Source: Nocardia salmonicida NBRC 13393
GTDB lineage: Bacteria; Actinomycetota; Actinomycetes; Mycobacteriales; Mycobacteriaceae
Direction of reading: 5' to 3'
NCBI RefSeq assembly: GCF_001613085.1
Contig: NZ_BDBR01000003.1
Span: 62,001 to 126,000, forward strand
DNA length: 64,000 nt
Part shown: positions 42,784 through 51,585 of the stretch, piece after piece
How the letters are laid out: each line of letters begins with the position of its first letter
Numbering within the stretch: the first letter of the stretch is position 1
Translations under genes and position numbers: made by a program
Notes under the pieces: generated by a model
Database searches by the model: none
Told to the model about the DNA's origin: nothing
Seen by the model: the letters and a program-made list of their open reading frames with translations, nothing else

Positions 42784-43770
42784 ATGACGCGCCCCACTGC
42801 CCGAGTACTGGCCCTGCTCGAGCTGTTGCAAGCCGACGGCACCCGTACCGTCGGCGAACTCGCCGACAGGCTCGGTGTCGATGAACGCACCGTCAGGCGA
42901 TACGTCACCCATCTCACCGACCTGGATATCCCCGTCCGATCGATCCGGGGCCGCTACGGCGGTTACCGGCTCGCTCCCGGGTACCGAATGCCGCCACTGA
43001 TGCTGACCGACGACGAGGCCGTAGCCATGTTACTCGGCCTCCTCACCAGCCGGTCGACAACGGTCGCCCACGCCGCCGACAGCGCGACAGCCAAACTCCG
43101 TCGAGTCCTGCCCTCACGCCTGACAGCCCGACTGGACGCACTGCTCAACACCGCCGAATTCACCGCCGACACCCGACCGGAAGTCACCGTCGAGACCCCC
43201 GTCCTACTCAGGATCGCCGAGGCCACCCACGAGCACCGACCGATCGCGATCGGTTACACCGACCGGAACGGGCAAAGCAGTGAGCGGACCGTGCACCCCT
43301 ACGGGCTCGTCAGCCACTCCGGCCGCTGGTACCTGACAGGAATGGACACCACCAGCGACGACCTACGCCAATTCCGCCTGGACCGCGTCACCGAGGTAAC
43401 CACCCTCCCCGGAACCTTCACTCCCCCTGTCGAATTCGAGCCGACCGCCCATCTGCTCTCCGCACTCGCCACAGCTCCCTATCGACACGAGGTCTCGATC
43501 CGGGTCCAAGGCACACTCCCCCAGGTCCGCGCACTATTCCCCGAGACGATCGCGACCATGCACGAGATCGACCCGCCGCCACCAGACGCCGCCCCATGGG
43601 TCCGGGTCCAGATCCGAGCCGAACACCTCGACTGGATTCCCCCCGTACTCGCCGGCCTCAACCACCCGTTCGTCATCGAACACCCTGCAGCGCTCAACGA
43701 CGCCGTCCGCGCCCTGGGCCAGCGACTTATCGAGGCCGCAACGCCCGATCCGAAACCCACCGTCCGGTAA
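42784..43770 (+). CDS. WYL-domain (YafY/DeoR-like) regulator
   Basis: 328 residues. HTH_11 winged helix at residues 1-60 (TARVLALLELLQADGTRTVGE, LADRLGVDERTVRRYV), then SIRGRYGGYRLAPGYRMPPLM linker and a WYL domain (VHPYGLVSHSGRWYLTGMD, FRLDRVTEVTTL). The WYL core here is RWYLTG. WYL domains sense nucleic acid or small ligands. Probably represses the divergent VOC gene. Confidence 0.88.
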   Translation: MTRPTARVLALLELLQADGTRTVGELADRLGVDERTVRRYVTHLTDLDIPVRSIRGRYGGYRLAPGYRMPPLMLTDDEAVAMLLGLLTSRSTTVAHAADSATAKLRRVLPSRLTARLDALLNTAEFTADTRPEVTVETPVLLRIAEATHEHRPIAIGYTDRNGQSSERTVHPYGLVSHSGRWYLTGMDTTSDDLRQFRLDRVTEVTTLPGTFTPPVEFEPTAHLLSALATAPYRHEVSIRVQGTLPQVRALFPETIATMHEIDPPPPDAAPWVRVQIRAEHLDWIPPVLAGLNHPFVIEHPAALNDAVRALGQRLIEAATPDPKPTVR

Positions 43771-43843
43771 TGCCGAATCGTGCGCATTCGCAGGGCCGCA
43801 TCTGCGTGCGCTCTGCTTGCACAGCGTTGCCAGACGCTAACCG

Positions 43844-44524
43844 TCAGACCTGAGAGGACAGCAACAACAGCTGAGAGCTCAGCAGCTCCAGCAGTTCTGC
43901 GAGCAATTCGGGCTGTCCCTCGGCTTGGACGAGGCCGGCGGTGATCGCGTCGGCGAGTGTCATCCGGCCACCGGCGAGTGCGGCGGCAGTGGCGGAGTCG
44001 CAGCGCAGGACCGCATCGGCAGAGGTGCCACCGTTTCCGGCGACCACGTCGACTTCTCCGTCGCTGACGCGCAGGCGCGCGACGCTGTCGTCGATATGGA
44101 ACTCGTACTCGGCGTTCAGATTTGCCGGAGTGGCGCTGTTCAAGCGGTCAGCAAGAAAGACCAGGGCCCATTCGGCGCGAAAGCTCTCTTCGGGGGCGCG
44201 CTCCGCGCTCATGAAATGCCGGGCACCCCAGAGCGCGAGCGGGACCATAGCGCGGGCGAGCTCACGGCCACGAGTGGTGAGTTCGTACACCACGGACGCG
44301 ACGGGTGGATCGAGCAGTCGCCGCCGGACCACACCCTCGGACTCGAGCTGCTTGACCCGGGCCGCCAGCAGGCTGGTTCCGATGCCGTCCAGCGCCGCGG
44401 CCAGATCTGAGTATCGCTTCGGGCCCAACATCAGCTCGCGCACGATCAGCAACGTCCAGCGCTCCCCAACTACGTCCAGCGCATGCGCCAACCCGCAGAA
44501 CTGGTCATACGAACGTCGTGCCAT
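43844..44524 (-). CDS. HxlR-family regulator with SCP2-like C-terminus
   Basis: 226 residues. HxlR winged helix at about 8-100 (CGLAHALDVVGERWTLLIVRE, LAARVKQLESEGVVRRRLL). The C-terminal 120 residues (WALVFLADRLN, DAVLRCDSATAAALAGGRM) look like an SCP2 sterol-carrier fold, a common extension of this subfamily that may bind a lipid ligand. Divergent from the SnoaL-domain gene, with two direct repeats between them. Confidence 0.86.
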   Translation of the reverse strand: MARRSYDQFCGLAHALDVVGERWTLLIVRELMLGPKRYSDLAAALDGIGTSLLAARVKQLESEGVVRRRLLDPPVASVVYELTTRGRELARAMVPLALWGARHFMSAERAPEESFRAEWALVFLADRLNSATPANLNAEYEFHIDDSVARLRVSDGEVDVVAGNGGTSADAVLRCDSATAAALAGGRMTLADAITAGLVQAEGQPELLAELLELLSSQLLLLSSQV

Positions 44525-44563
44525 ACCGCCACGCTAGCAGGCGGACAAGAGAATCGGAAGTGA

Positions 44564-44591
44564 ACTTCTAAATAATGAGTCCACTTCTAAA
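44564..44591. promoter_or_regulatory. Tandem direct repeats upstream of SnoaL gene
   Basis: ACTTCTAAA occurs at 44564-44572 and 44583-44591, 19 bases apart (about two helical turns), in the HxlR/SnoaL intergenic region. HxlR regulators often bind tandem sites like these. Confidence 0.6.
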
Positions 44592-44655
44592 AGTTATGTT
44601 AGCGTCGGAGTGGGCTGATTCGTGGCCCAGCACGCCACCGAAGCAAGGAAGAGCC

Positions 44656-45516
44656 ATGCCACAGCACGATTCACTTCCTAAACCCACCTCGTCCGACGAA
44701 AAGGACGAGTTCATCGCGTTCTTCCGGGAGGGTTTGGCAAAAGGAAACCGCGACGCATTCATCGAGCATTTCCTGTCGAGAATCACTCCGGAAAGTCGAC
44801 AGCGCCAGCCGCTGTCCGTCCGCGGAGCGGGGCCTGCCGGATTTCGCCGTCTCTTCGACGGCGTGTTCGACGCGGTCCCGGACCTGCACGGCGTCGTCCA
44901 TCGGTGGGGTCCCACCGATGACGGCGTGCTCATAGAGTTCGCCCTCCTCGGCACTCTCGGCGGGCGGCCGATCGCAGTGGACGTCGTGGACAGAATTGTG
45001 TTGCGCGACGGCTATTTCGTCAGCAACGACACCTACTTCGATCCGATGCCTCTACTTCCACGACTGCTGGCCCACCCCCTCCTCGCACTGCGATTGCTTC
45101 AGCGTTTTCACCGGTCCCGCGACGAACTCGCAGCCAGCGAGCCGGGTACCGCACGTCAGAGCAACACTATGAATCTGATGGCAGTGGGTCGGCTTGCCCT
45201 AGCGATCACCTCGCTCACCGCCCCGCGTAGATTCGGCAGCTTCGTGGGGGTTCGACCTTCAGCGGAACTGACCTACATGACGCGGATCTACGGGGCCCGG
45301 GCGTTGGCGATGGGATTGGGTTATCTCACCGCAGGCCCACGGGAACGAGCCCGATGGAAGAGATTTGGTCTGGCAGTAGACATCTCCGACACCGTCGCGG
45401 GTCTCACACACCTCGTTCGACGCGACGTTCCCACACGGTCGGCGCTGACAATGGTCGCGCTCACCGGATCTTATGCAGCGATCGGCGCCGCCGGGGTCGC
45501 GGCGGAACAGCGATGA
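44656..45516 (+). CDS. SnoaL-like protein with C-terminal membrane domain
   Basis: 286 residues. Residues about 15-130 form an NTF2/SnoaL barrel (FFREGLAKGNRDAFIEHFL, HGVVHRWGPTDDGVLIEFAL). After a linker, residues 175-286 contain hydrophobic helices (LMAVGRLALAITSLTAP, SALTMVALTGSYAAIGAAG) with RIYGARALAMGLGYLTAG, typical of small DUF4267-like membrane domains. A steroid- or polyketide-type small-molecule function is possible. ATG at 44656 with AAGGAAGAG. It overlaps a truncated SDR gene by ATGA. Confidence 0.8.
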   Translation: MPQHDSLPKPTSSDEKDEFIAFFREGLAKGNRDAFIEHFLSRITPESRQRQPLSVRGAGPAGFRRLFDGVFDAVPDLHGVVHRWGPTDDGVLIEFALLGTLGGRPIAVDVVDRIVLRDGYFVSNDTYFDPMPLLPRLLAHPLLALRLLQRFHRSRDELAASEPGTARQSNTMNLMAVGRLALAITSLTAPRRFGSFVGVRPSAELTYMTRIYGARALAMGLGYLTAGPRERARWKRFGLAVDISDTVAGLTHLVRRDVPTRSALTMVALTGSYAAIGAAGVAAEQR

Positions 45517-45620
45517 AGGCAAAGGCCCTGATCGTCGGGGCCAGCGGATACAACGCGAGGAACCTCGCACGACGACTAGCAAGTGGCGGGCACATGGTTC
45601 GCGGGCTCGCCCGGGAATTC
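45513..45620 (+). pseudogene. 5-prime fragment of an NmrA/SDR-type gene
   Basis: Starts MKAKALIVGASGYNARNLAR and continues RLASGGHMVRGLAREF, a clear NAD(P)-binding N-terminus of an atypical SDR. After about residue 36 the text changes to unrelated Gly/Arg-rich sequence and stops at 45719. It is coupled (ATGA) to the SnoaL gene, so a complete gene probably once stood here. The break is close to 45620. Confidence 0.65.
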
Positions 45621-45728
45621 GACGCACCCAGCGAGCGGGGCAATCTGTTCGGTGGCGGCCTTGGCGGTCGCCAGCGATGCCGACATCAGCGCACCGACCA
45701 GTGTGGCCGCAGCCAGTGATCGTCTCAT
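45576..45728 (-). pseudogene. Fragment of a small secreted-protein gene
   Basis: A 50-residue minus-strand frame with AAGGAATTTCG before ATG at 45728, starting MRRSLAAATLVGALMSASLA, a good Sec signal peptide, then ATEQIAPLAGC. Past about 45620 it overlaps the SDR fragment on the other strand and stops at 45576. Both reading frames cannot be native through the overlap, so the signal-peptide gene appears cut off by the same junction. Confidence 0.5.
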
Positions 45729-45816
45729 CGAAATTCCTTACTGCTCTGCGCTTTCGAACTGTCCCACTGCTCCGAGCAGCGAAGGGCACGCTATTGCGGC
45801 ATCGACTGAGCCACTA

Positions 45817-45849
45817 GCCCCCGGTTCCGTGGCCCACGGAACCGGGGGC
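45817..45849. terminator. Hairpin terminator
   Basis: GCCCCCGGTTCCGTGG-c-CCACGGAACCGGGGGC, a 16-base perfect stem. It now stands before the monooxygenase gene with no intact gene upstream, and so may be left from the lost gene. Confidence 0.7.
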
Positions 45850-45971
45850 ACATGTTTTCGGCTGCACCGATGAATTTTGGAGGGATCCGCCGTCGATACA
45901 GCTGGATACACCCACAGCGGTGTGCCTGTACCGGGACCGTTCCCGTGCGGGCGGAGATACAGGAGGCAGTG

Positions 45972-47234
45972 ATGGGCGTCGACGATTCCGAACAGGGGCA
46001 CACGATCCGGGCGAGCGGTCCCAGGGTGCTGGTGGCCGGGGCGAGCATCGCCGGGCCCGCGCTTGCCCACTGGTTGCACCGGTGGGGGGCCGAGGTGACT
46101 GTGGTGGAGCGGGCGCCCGCCTTGCGTCCAGGAGGGCAGGCCGTAGATGCGCGCGGGGTGGCCAAGGAGGTCATCCGGCGCATGGGACTGGACGCGTCGG
46201 TCCGCGCGGCGCGCACCGAGACCGCCGGCGCGTACACCGTGGACGCCGACGGAAATGTGCTGGAGACCTTCCGTGCCGACGACCACGGTGGCGACGGATA
46301 CATCGCCGAGATCGAGATCCTGCGCGGGGACCTGTCCCAAGTGCTCTACGACGACACTCGCGACGGCGTCGAGTACATCTTCGGCGACCGCATCACTGAA
46401 CTCACCCAGGACGCGGACGGAGCCGACGTGGCCTTCGCTGGCGGCGACCGGCGACGCTTCGACCTGGTGGTCGGGGCGGACGGATTGCATTCGCAGCTAC
46501 GAGCGATGGTCTTCGGGCCACACGAGCGGTTCGTCCGCCATCTCGGGCACATGCTGGCCTTCTACAGCGTGCCCAACGAGTTCGGGCTGGACCGATGGCT
46601 GATCGACTTCCAGGAGTCCGGTCGCTCGGCCGGGCTGCGGCCCATCCAGGACGCCACCCGGGCGATGGCCATGTTCTCCTTTCCTTCGCGAGACTTCGAC
46701 GTCGACTACCGCGATGTCGCAGCCCAGAAGCGCCTGTTGCGTGAGCGAATGGCCGACCTGGGCTGGCTGACCCCGAACATCCTCGCGCACTTGGACGACA
46801 CACCGGACTTCTACCTCGACGAGGTCGCTCAGGTGGTGATGGACCGCTGGTCGAGCGGGCGGGTGGCGCTGCTGGGGGACGCGGCGTTCAGCTCGTCGCC
46901 GCTGTCCGGGGCGGGCACCGGGCTGGCCCTGGTCGGCGCCTACGTACTGGCCGGAGAGCTGGCCACCGCCGGCTGGGAGCCCGAAGCCGGGTTCGCCGCC
47001 TACGAGAAGCGAATGCGGTCGTTCGTCGAGGCCAACCAGGAGATCGGCCGGTTGCACGCGCGCACCCGCGACCTTCCGGGACCAGATCCCGAGCCGACCC
47101 CCGATTTCGACAGTGAATGGTTCACCGAACTGATCGAGCGTGCGATCAACGGCGTCGAGCTACCCGACTACACAGGCGTGCCGCACTCCGCGGCCCCGAC
47201 CGAGCCGCCGATCACCTCGTCGGCCAAGCCTTAG
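45972..47234 (+). CDS. FAD-dependent aromatic monooxygenase (PHBH/TetX family)
   Basis: 420 residues. FAD-binding GxGxxG appears as VAGASIAGPALAHWLHRWGAEVTVVER is spread over the first beta-alpha-beta; the DG motif region is DLVVGADGLHSQLR, and the GD motif is VALLGDAAFSSSPLSGAG. These three mark group A flavin monooxygenases that hydroxylate aromatics or tetracyclines. The ATG at 45972 has GGAGG five bases before; the frame opens 40 codons earlier without coding character. No partner genes. Confidence 0.87.
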   Translation: MGVDDSEQGHTIRASGPRVLVAGASIAGPALAHWLHRWGAEVTVVERAPALRPGGQAVDARGVAKEVIRRMGLDASVRAARTETAGAYTVDADGNVLETFRADDHGGDGYIAEIEILRGDLSQVLYDDTRDGVEYIFGDRITELTQDADGADVAFAGGDRRRFDLVVGADGLHSQLRAMVFGPHERFVRHLGHMLAFYSVPNEFGLDRWLIDFQESGRSAGLRPIQDATRAMAMFSFPSRDFDVDYRDVAAQKRLLRERMADLGWLTPNILAHLDDTPDFYLDEVAQVVMDRWSSGRVALLGDAAFSSSPLSGAGTGLALVGAYVLAGELATAGWEPEAGFAAYEKRMRSFVEANQEIGRLHARTRDLPGPDPEPTPDFDSEWFTELIERAINGVELPDYTGVPHSAAPTEPPITSSAKP

Positions 47235-47255
47235 GTGTCACACGACACGACGAAA

Positions 47256-47287
47256 GGTCCGACGCTCCGACAGGACACAGTCGGACC
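47256..47287. terminator. Hairpin after monooxygenase gene
   Basis: GGTCCGAC and GTCGGACC, perfect eight-base arms with a 16-base loop, 22 bases past the stop. Confidence 0.55.
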
Positions 47288-47427
47288 ACGTCCGCTCATG
47301 CCGATGAGCGTGCTATCCGGCGTGGTCGCAGATGATCCGGGAGCTGGTGCGGGTGTGCGGTGAGGACCGAGTTGTCGCCCGGTCGCACGCAACCGATGAA
47401 GGAACCGATTCGGTCAGCCTCGCCGGG

Positions 47428-48597
47428 TCAGCGGCCGCTGCGCGGTTGACTCAACAGCGCGCGCCCGCGTTCCGGGGTGAGGCTGTACGCCAGCACCGGG
47501 TCGGCCAGCAACGCGACCGGGGCGATGTGATCTGGCGTACGGGGCTGCCAATGCGCCATCGCGGCCTCGAGCGCATGCCACAGCGCCGCCGGGTCGGAGT
47601 GGTGTTGCGCGAGCGCCTTTCGTACCGCGGCGTCGAATGCTTGGTTGCCGTAGGAGAGCTGGTAGCCGGGCCGCTCTACCCGGGCCCGGTGCCCGTCGAT
47701 GGCACGTTTGATCTCACCCCCGGGGTCGTCGACGATCTGGGCAACGTCGAGCGCGGAGGCATACCAGGGTTCTTTGTGTACGTGTTGCAGGAACATGCAT
47801 GGCACGAACTCGTCGGTGAACAGTGGACCGGTGAAGAATCCCTCCGGAACGGGTGCCAGCGGTAGCACACGCGAAAGGAACCGGGAGGCATCGTAGGGGG
47901 AAGAGGTGCTGAGGAACATCTGGAGCTGGGTTTGTAAGACCGTGGCGCGTGCCTGGCCGAAATGCTGGGCTTTCTCCAGGGCCGCCATGGCTGTGTCGAT
48001 GTCCCCGGAAAGGGCTTCGCCTCGTGCCTGTTCGGCCACCAGACCCCAGTCGTCACGGGTTTTGCCCGCCGGCTGACGTATTCGATGAAGGCTTTGGTAC
48101 TCCGATTCCATGAGGGCAGTGAACGACGGATACCACTGCGGGAACTCCCCCCAGGAAAACACGCTGTAGGCGGCCCATTCGCCGTTCTCGTCGCGGTCGG
48201 CCGGGTCGAGGAACAGGACTCCGACGTCGGCGTGCAGCGAGATCAGTAGTCCGCGACTGAACGGGTTACCCGGTGCTTCGACGGGTGGCTCAGTGATCAG
48301 GTCGGCCCAGGACTCCCAGGTTGGTTCGAGGTCACGCAGCCATCCCAGATTGGTAGTGTCCCGCATTTTCCGCACGAATTCCCCGGCATGGCGCCATCCA
48401 TCGGTGGTCAGCAGGAAGTTGCGATAGGAGGGTGGCAACCGTAGGCCGAGGCGCTGCTCGACCGCGGCGATGTCGGCCTCGGTGGCCGGGGCGTACCCGA
48501 GCCAGCGCTGCTGCACCACCTCGGGATCCAACTCATCAGGATCTCTGCTGGCGATCCATTCCTCGCTCCACAGCTCCAACCACGGTCGCCAGTTCAT
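47428..48597 (-). CDS. SMI1/KNR4 (SUKH) family protein
   Basis: 389 residues. The SUKH domain spans about 20-165: GYAPATEADIAAVEQRLGLR, LPPSYRNFLLTTDGW, and the VFSWGEFPQWYPSF end. The C-terminal 200 residues are helical, TPR-like (ARGEALSGDIDTAMAALEKA, ALAQHHSDPAALWHALEAA). SUKH proteins are often immunity proteins for polymorphic toxins, but also occur in regulatory settings. Start ATG 48597. No toxin gene seen nearby; an Imm7-like gene lies 0.8 kb away. Confidence 0.82.
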   Translation of the reverse strand: MNWRPWLELWSEEWIASRDPDELDPEVVQQRWLGYAPATEADIAAVEQRLGLRLPPSYRNFLLTTDGWRHAGEFVRKMRDTTNLGWLRDLEPTWESWADLITEPPVEAPGNPFSRGLLISLHADVGVLFLDPADRDENGEWAAYSVFSWGEFPQWYPSFTALMESEYQSLHRIRQPAGKTRDDWGLVAEQARGEALSGDIDTAMAALEKAQHFGQARATVLQTQLQMFLSTSSPYDASRFLSRVLPLAPVPEGFFTGPLFTDEFVPCMFLQHVHKEPWYASALDVAQIVDDPGGEIKRAIDGHRARVERPGYQLSYGNQAFDAAVRKALAQHHSDPAALWHALEAAMAHWQPRTPDHIAPVALLADPVLAYSLTPERGRALLSQPRSGR

Positions 48598-48780
48598 TCC
48601 ATGGACGCTACGACCAGCCGCCGACAAGTTCGGCATGGGTGGAGGCCGAGATCATGGTGCGGAGAGGTACTGGCCCTTCTTCGACATATCCGCAAATGCC
48701 GCTGGGCGCGCGTTCGGGGAACGCGAGCATCTGTCGCTGACTGGCTAGATGGGATCGCGCTGCTCCGGTACGTAGGCGAC

Positions 48781-48799
48781 CTGCGGTGAGCCACCGCAG
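48781..48799. promoter_or_regulatory. Inverted repeat before GNAT gene
   Basis: CTGCGGTG-agc-CACCGCAG, perfect eight-base arms, 12 bases before the GTG start. It could be an operator or a translational hairpin. Confidence 0.4.
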
Positions 48800-48811
48800 T
48801 ACAGTGCCGAG

Positions 48812-49249
48812 GTGGCTCTCACCGTGGAACCCCTGACCGACGTCGACGACGAGATAGTCGACGCAGTCGACCGATTGCTCTCACAGCTGTCGCAAACAGC
48901 GCAGCGATTGGACCGGGACGCGCTGGTGCGGTTGGTATCTGTGGAGTCCACCACGGTGCTGTTCGCGCGTAGCGACGATCGGATCGTCGGGATGCTCAGC
49001 TTGGTGGTGTTCCCGATCCCCTCAGGTCTTCGAGCGCGGGTCGAGGACGTGGTGGTCGACGACTCTGCGCGCGGCCAGGGCATTGGTGCGGTCTTGATCG
49101 AGGAGGCCAAGTCCCGAGCCGCTGCCGCCGGTGCCAGGACATTGGATCTGACTTCGCGAGCGTCGAGGTCGGCGGCTACCCGCCTGTATGAGAGGCTCGG
49201 ATTCCAGCCGCGTGAATCACGTGTTTACCGCTTCGCACCAACCGGCTGA
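48812..49249 (+). CDS. GNAT-family N-acetyltransferase
   Basis: 145 residues. The acetyl-CoA loop is VVVDDSARGQGIGAVLIEEA (Q/RxxGxG/A), and the C-terminal LYERLGFQPRESRVYRF is typical. It acetylates an amine on a small molecule or protein; the substrate is unknown. The start is the GTG at 48812. Confidence 0.86.
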   Translation: MALTVEPLTDVDDEIVDAVDRLLSQLSQTAQRLDRDALVRLVSVESTTVLFARSDDRIVGMLSLVVFPIPSGLRARVEDVVVDDSARGQGIGAVLIEEAKSRAAAAGARTLDLTSRASRSAATRLYERLGFQPRESRVYRFAPTG

Positions 49250-49357
49250 CCGTCGGCAGCAACGCACGCTCATGCCGCTGGGCGCGCGGTAGCGAACGTC
49301 CGCGGCACCAGCCAACGAACGCACTCGACTGCCGATCAGCGGCCGATTGCCGCCCGG

Positions 49358-49746
49358 CTATCTGTCGTACAGAACCGGTACCACAGGTGACAGCAGCGTA
49401 TCCGCCTGCACGGTCACCAGACCTCGAGCCATGCGGAACACACGAAACCCCGCAGCATATGCAGCGTCCTCGTCATCGTAGACGTACAGCAATCCATACG
49501 AACCTCGGGCGAGTTGCCCGATTCGGGTGAACAGGTCGATAATTCCAGAGCCCCACGTGCCGCTTCGGTTCGGGCACCCTGCCAAGTGAATGTAGTACTC
49601 ACCGTTCAATGCTCGGAGATCCATCAGCCCGTAGTCGGAGAACTCCTCTATCAGAGCCCGGATCTCATCGAGGCGAAGCGACAACTCATCGTCCGCAGCC
49701 GAAGCGTGGGCACGCAGGGAGACCCAACCGTGGTACTCGAACGCAT
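49358..49746 (-). pseudogene. Imm7-like immunity gene with N-terminal frameshift
   Basis: The main frame ends IRALIEEFSDYGLMDLRALN and continues YGLLYVYDDEDAAYAAGFRV and LLSPVVPVLYDR, the Imm7 family blocks. Without a shift the first usable start is TTG at 49684, leaving 108 residues, but upstream in the same frame the native N-terminus FEYHGWVSLRAHASAADDE is readable with no start codon. An ATG at 49746 sits two bases out of frame just before it. A two-base insertion or one-base deletion at 49742-49743 explains this. Confidence 0.65.
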
Positions 49747-49914
49747 GTCTGGTCTTGCCGCGCGCGGCGCGGGCAGCAGTTGTATGTCGTTGCGGCCCTT
49801 GGCTTCTGCGTAGATGAAACGTGCCGTTCGATCAGCTCGCTTGCGTACCGTGTGACCCGCTCGGAAAGGAATAGCGCCTGCCGATCGGCGGGGCTCCTCC
49901 TCTACCATGAATGG

Positions 49915-50121
49915 GTGTGGTTCAAGATTGTAATCACGTCGGTGCTGTTGCTGGCGGCCCTGTTATGGGGCGTGACATGGTGGTTCGAGCATCCGGAAGT
50001 ATTGGATTCCTGCGTCCAGGTGCCGTGCCCGCCGGATGTGTTCACGGAACCCACGACCACACCGTCGGCGCCGGACCAACCGTACGCGATCACTTCGAGC
50101 GCCTACATGTGCTGTGCGTGA
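49915..50121 (+). CDS. Small single-helix membrane protein
   Basis: 68 residues from the GTG at 49915. One membrane helix (FKIVITSVLLLAALLWGVTWW) then an outside part rich in Pro and Thr with four Cys (SCVQVPCPPD, MCCA). No family recognised. The helix and codon use look real, but there is no clear ribosome site. Confidence 0.4.
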   Translation: MWFKIVITSVLLLAALLWGVTWWFEHPEVLDSCVQVPCPPDVFTEPTTTPSAPDQPYAITSSAYMCCA

Positions 50122-50267
50122 AGGCAAAAGCCCCACCAGCGCGGAAGCTATTCTTTTGTCTCGGACGCGGTCAACTGACACTAGACCGGCGGCCGGAGGA
50201 GATCAGAGCAGCGTGGGGCTGTTGCCCTCACCGGGCAGCACGAAAAGCCATGCCACATATCGAGCGT

Positions 50268-50385
50268 TCAATCGTCAGTCTTCGCGGCCGGGACGCGGCC
50301 GAGGTCGCGGTCTTTGAGCCGGGAGCTGTCGCCTTTCAACGAGATCACCTCGGCGTGGTGGACCAGGCGGTCGAGCTTGGCGAGG
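50268..50385 (-). mobile_element. IS21-family istB remnant
   Basis: About 40 codons of the 3-prime end of an IstB-type ATPase: RRLAKLDRLVHHAEV then ISLKGDSSRLKDRDLGRVP and a stop at 50268. The LVHHAEVIxLKGDSxRLKDRDLG tail is diagnostic. The rest of istB and all of istA are missing. Of the 347 bases from 50122 to 50468, the rest holds nothing I can identify. Confidence 0.75.
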
Positions 50386-50468
50386 CGACGAAGGCCTTTG
50401 TCGGGCCTCGTTGATCAGCAACGCGTGTTACTCGATGAACGAAATAGCGACCAGTAACAAGGCGCGAT

Positions 50469-50831
50469 GTGAACGGTGGCTGCCTCTGCGGCAATATCCG
50501 GTTCTCCGCGACCGGCGACCCGGACTTCCCTCACTTGTGCTCGTGCGAGCACTGTCAGAGGCTTTCCGGTGCCCCGGTGATGTCGTGGGTGTCTTTCCCA
50601 GAGAAGGGATTCGCGTGGACCGGTCCGGGTGGGGAACCGACCTGGTTCGAGACCTTCCCCCAGATCTGGCGTGGATTCTGCCCGAAGTGCGGCTCCTCGG
50701 TCGCGTCCAAGGGCGATGAAGCAGGCTTGGTGGGTGTCACGATCACGGCCCTGGATGATCATGCCGACCTGGTGCCGGTCAAGCAGAGCTTCGCTCACAA
50801 CGCAGTCCCGTGGATGGCTCCGCTGAGGTAA
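50469..50831 (+). CDS. GFA/CENP-V zinc-fold protein
   Basis: 120 residues with the glutathione-dependent formaldehyde-activating (GFA) fold: zinc Cys sets in NGGCLCGNIRFSATG, CSCEHCQRLSG and FCPKCGSSV. S-hydroxymethylglutathione work is unlikely in a mycothiol-using actinobacterium, so another thiol adduct or a structural role is probable. GTG start at 50469. It overlaps nothing and follows the IstB remnant. Confidence 0.83.
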   Translation: MNGGCLCGNIRFSATGDPDFPHLCSCEHCQRLSGAPVMSWVSFPEKGFAWTGPGGEPTWFETFPQIWRGFCPKCGSSVASKGDEAGLVGVTITALDDHADLVPVKQSFAHNAVPWMAPLR

Positions 50832-51082
50832 TCGCTGCCATACACGTGTTTCGGTCGGACAACCGCGCCCACCGGCATTTCCGTACAGCAGAGATTCAAT
50901 CACGCTCGGCTGGTACGAAACTCGGCTGCAGTTGCCATCTCATTGATTCCTGGCAGGTTGACTGGGTCGGCGTGGCATCGACTGAAATGCCTTTGCGTGA
51001 AACGAGTTCGCACGTGGAATCCATCAGATGCATGTCCCGGTCCGCTGTCACTCGGTGCAGGAGCGACGGTATCGTCCCCCGT

Positions 51083-51577
51083 GTGTGGGGGTGCATGATC
51101 TGTGACAAGCACAACGGGACCGGACCACTGGTGAGCCCGGTGATCTATGTCGATGACCTCGTGGTGGTGACACACCGCCCCGCCCAAGGAGAATGGGTCC
51201 GGCCGGGGTATCTGTTCGTCGAGCCTCGGCGTCACGTTGCGACTCTCGACCTGCTCGACGACGCCGAAACCCTCGCATTCGCTCGCGCTGTCCGCTCGTC
51301 GATCGGCGCGCTGCGCCACGTACTCGAACCTGCCCACGTCTTCACCTTCGTGGCCGGCCTGAGCGCTGCCGGTATCCACCTTCACCAGCACATCTTCACC
51401 AGACCCGCTGGTACCGCACGGGATGTACCTTGGCACAGCGCCGATTCTCCCGACGTGCCTCAGATCCCCGCACCTGCCCTCGATGCACTGTGCGTCGAGC
51501 TGGCTGCAGCGTTTTCGGACTGGGGACCGCCAGCTATCAGCGCTACGAGGAAGAGTTCCAGTCCTCATACAGACTGA
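51083..51577 (+). CDS. HIT-family hydrolase/transferase
   Basis: 164 residues. The histidine triad is in AAGIHLHQHIFTRPAG, and GCMICDKHNG supplies the N-terminal zinc Cys pair. Choosing GTG 51083 keeps the CxxC; the ATG at 51095 would lose it. HIT enzymes hydrolyse nucleotide-linked phosphates. The last 25 residues (FSDWGPPAISATRKSS) look non-family, so the 3-prime end may carry a frame change. Confidence 0.75.
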   Translation: MWGCMICDKHNGTGPLVSPVIYVDDLVVVTHRPAQGEWVRPGYLFVEPRRHVATLDLLDDAETLAFARAVRSSIGALRHVLEPAHVFTFVAGLSAAGIHLHQHIFTRPAGTARDVPWHSADSPDVPQIPAPALDALCVELAAAFSDWGPPAISATRKSSSPHTD

Positions 51578-51585
51578 TTCGAGCC

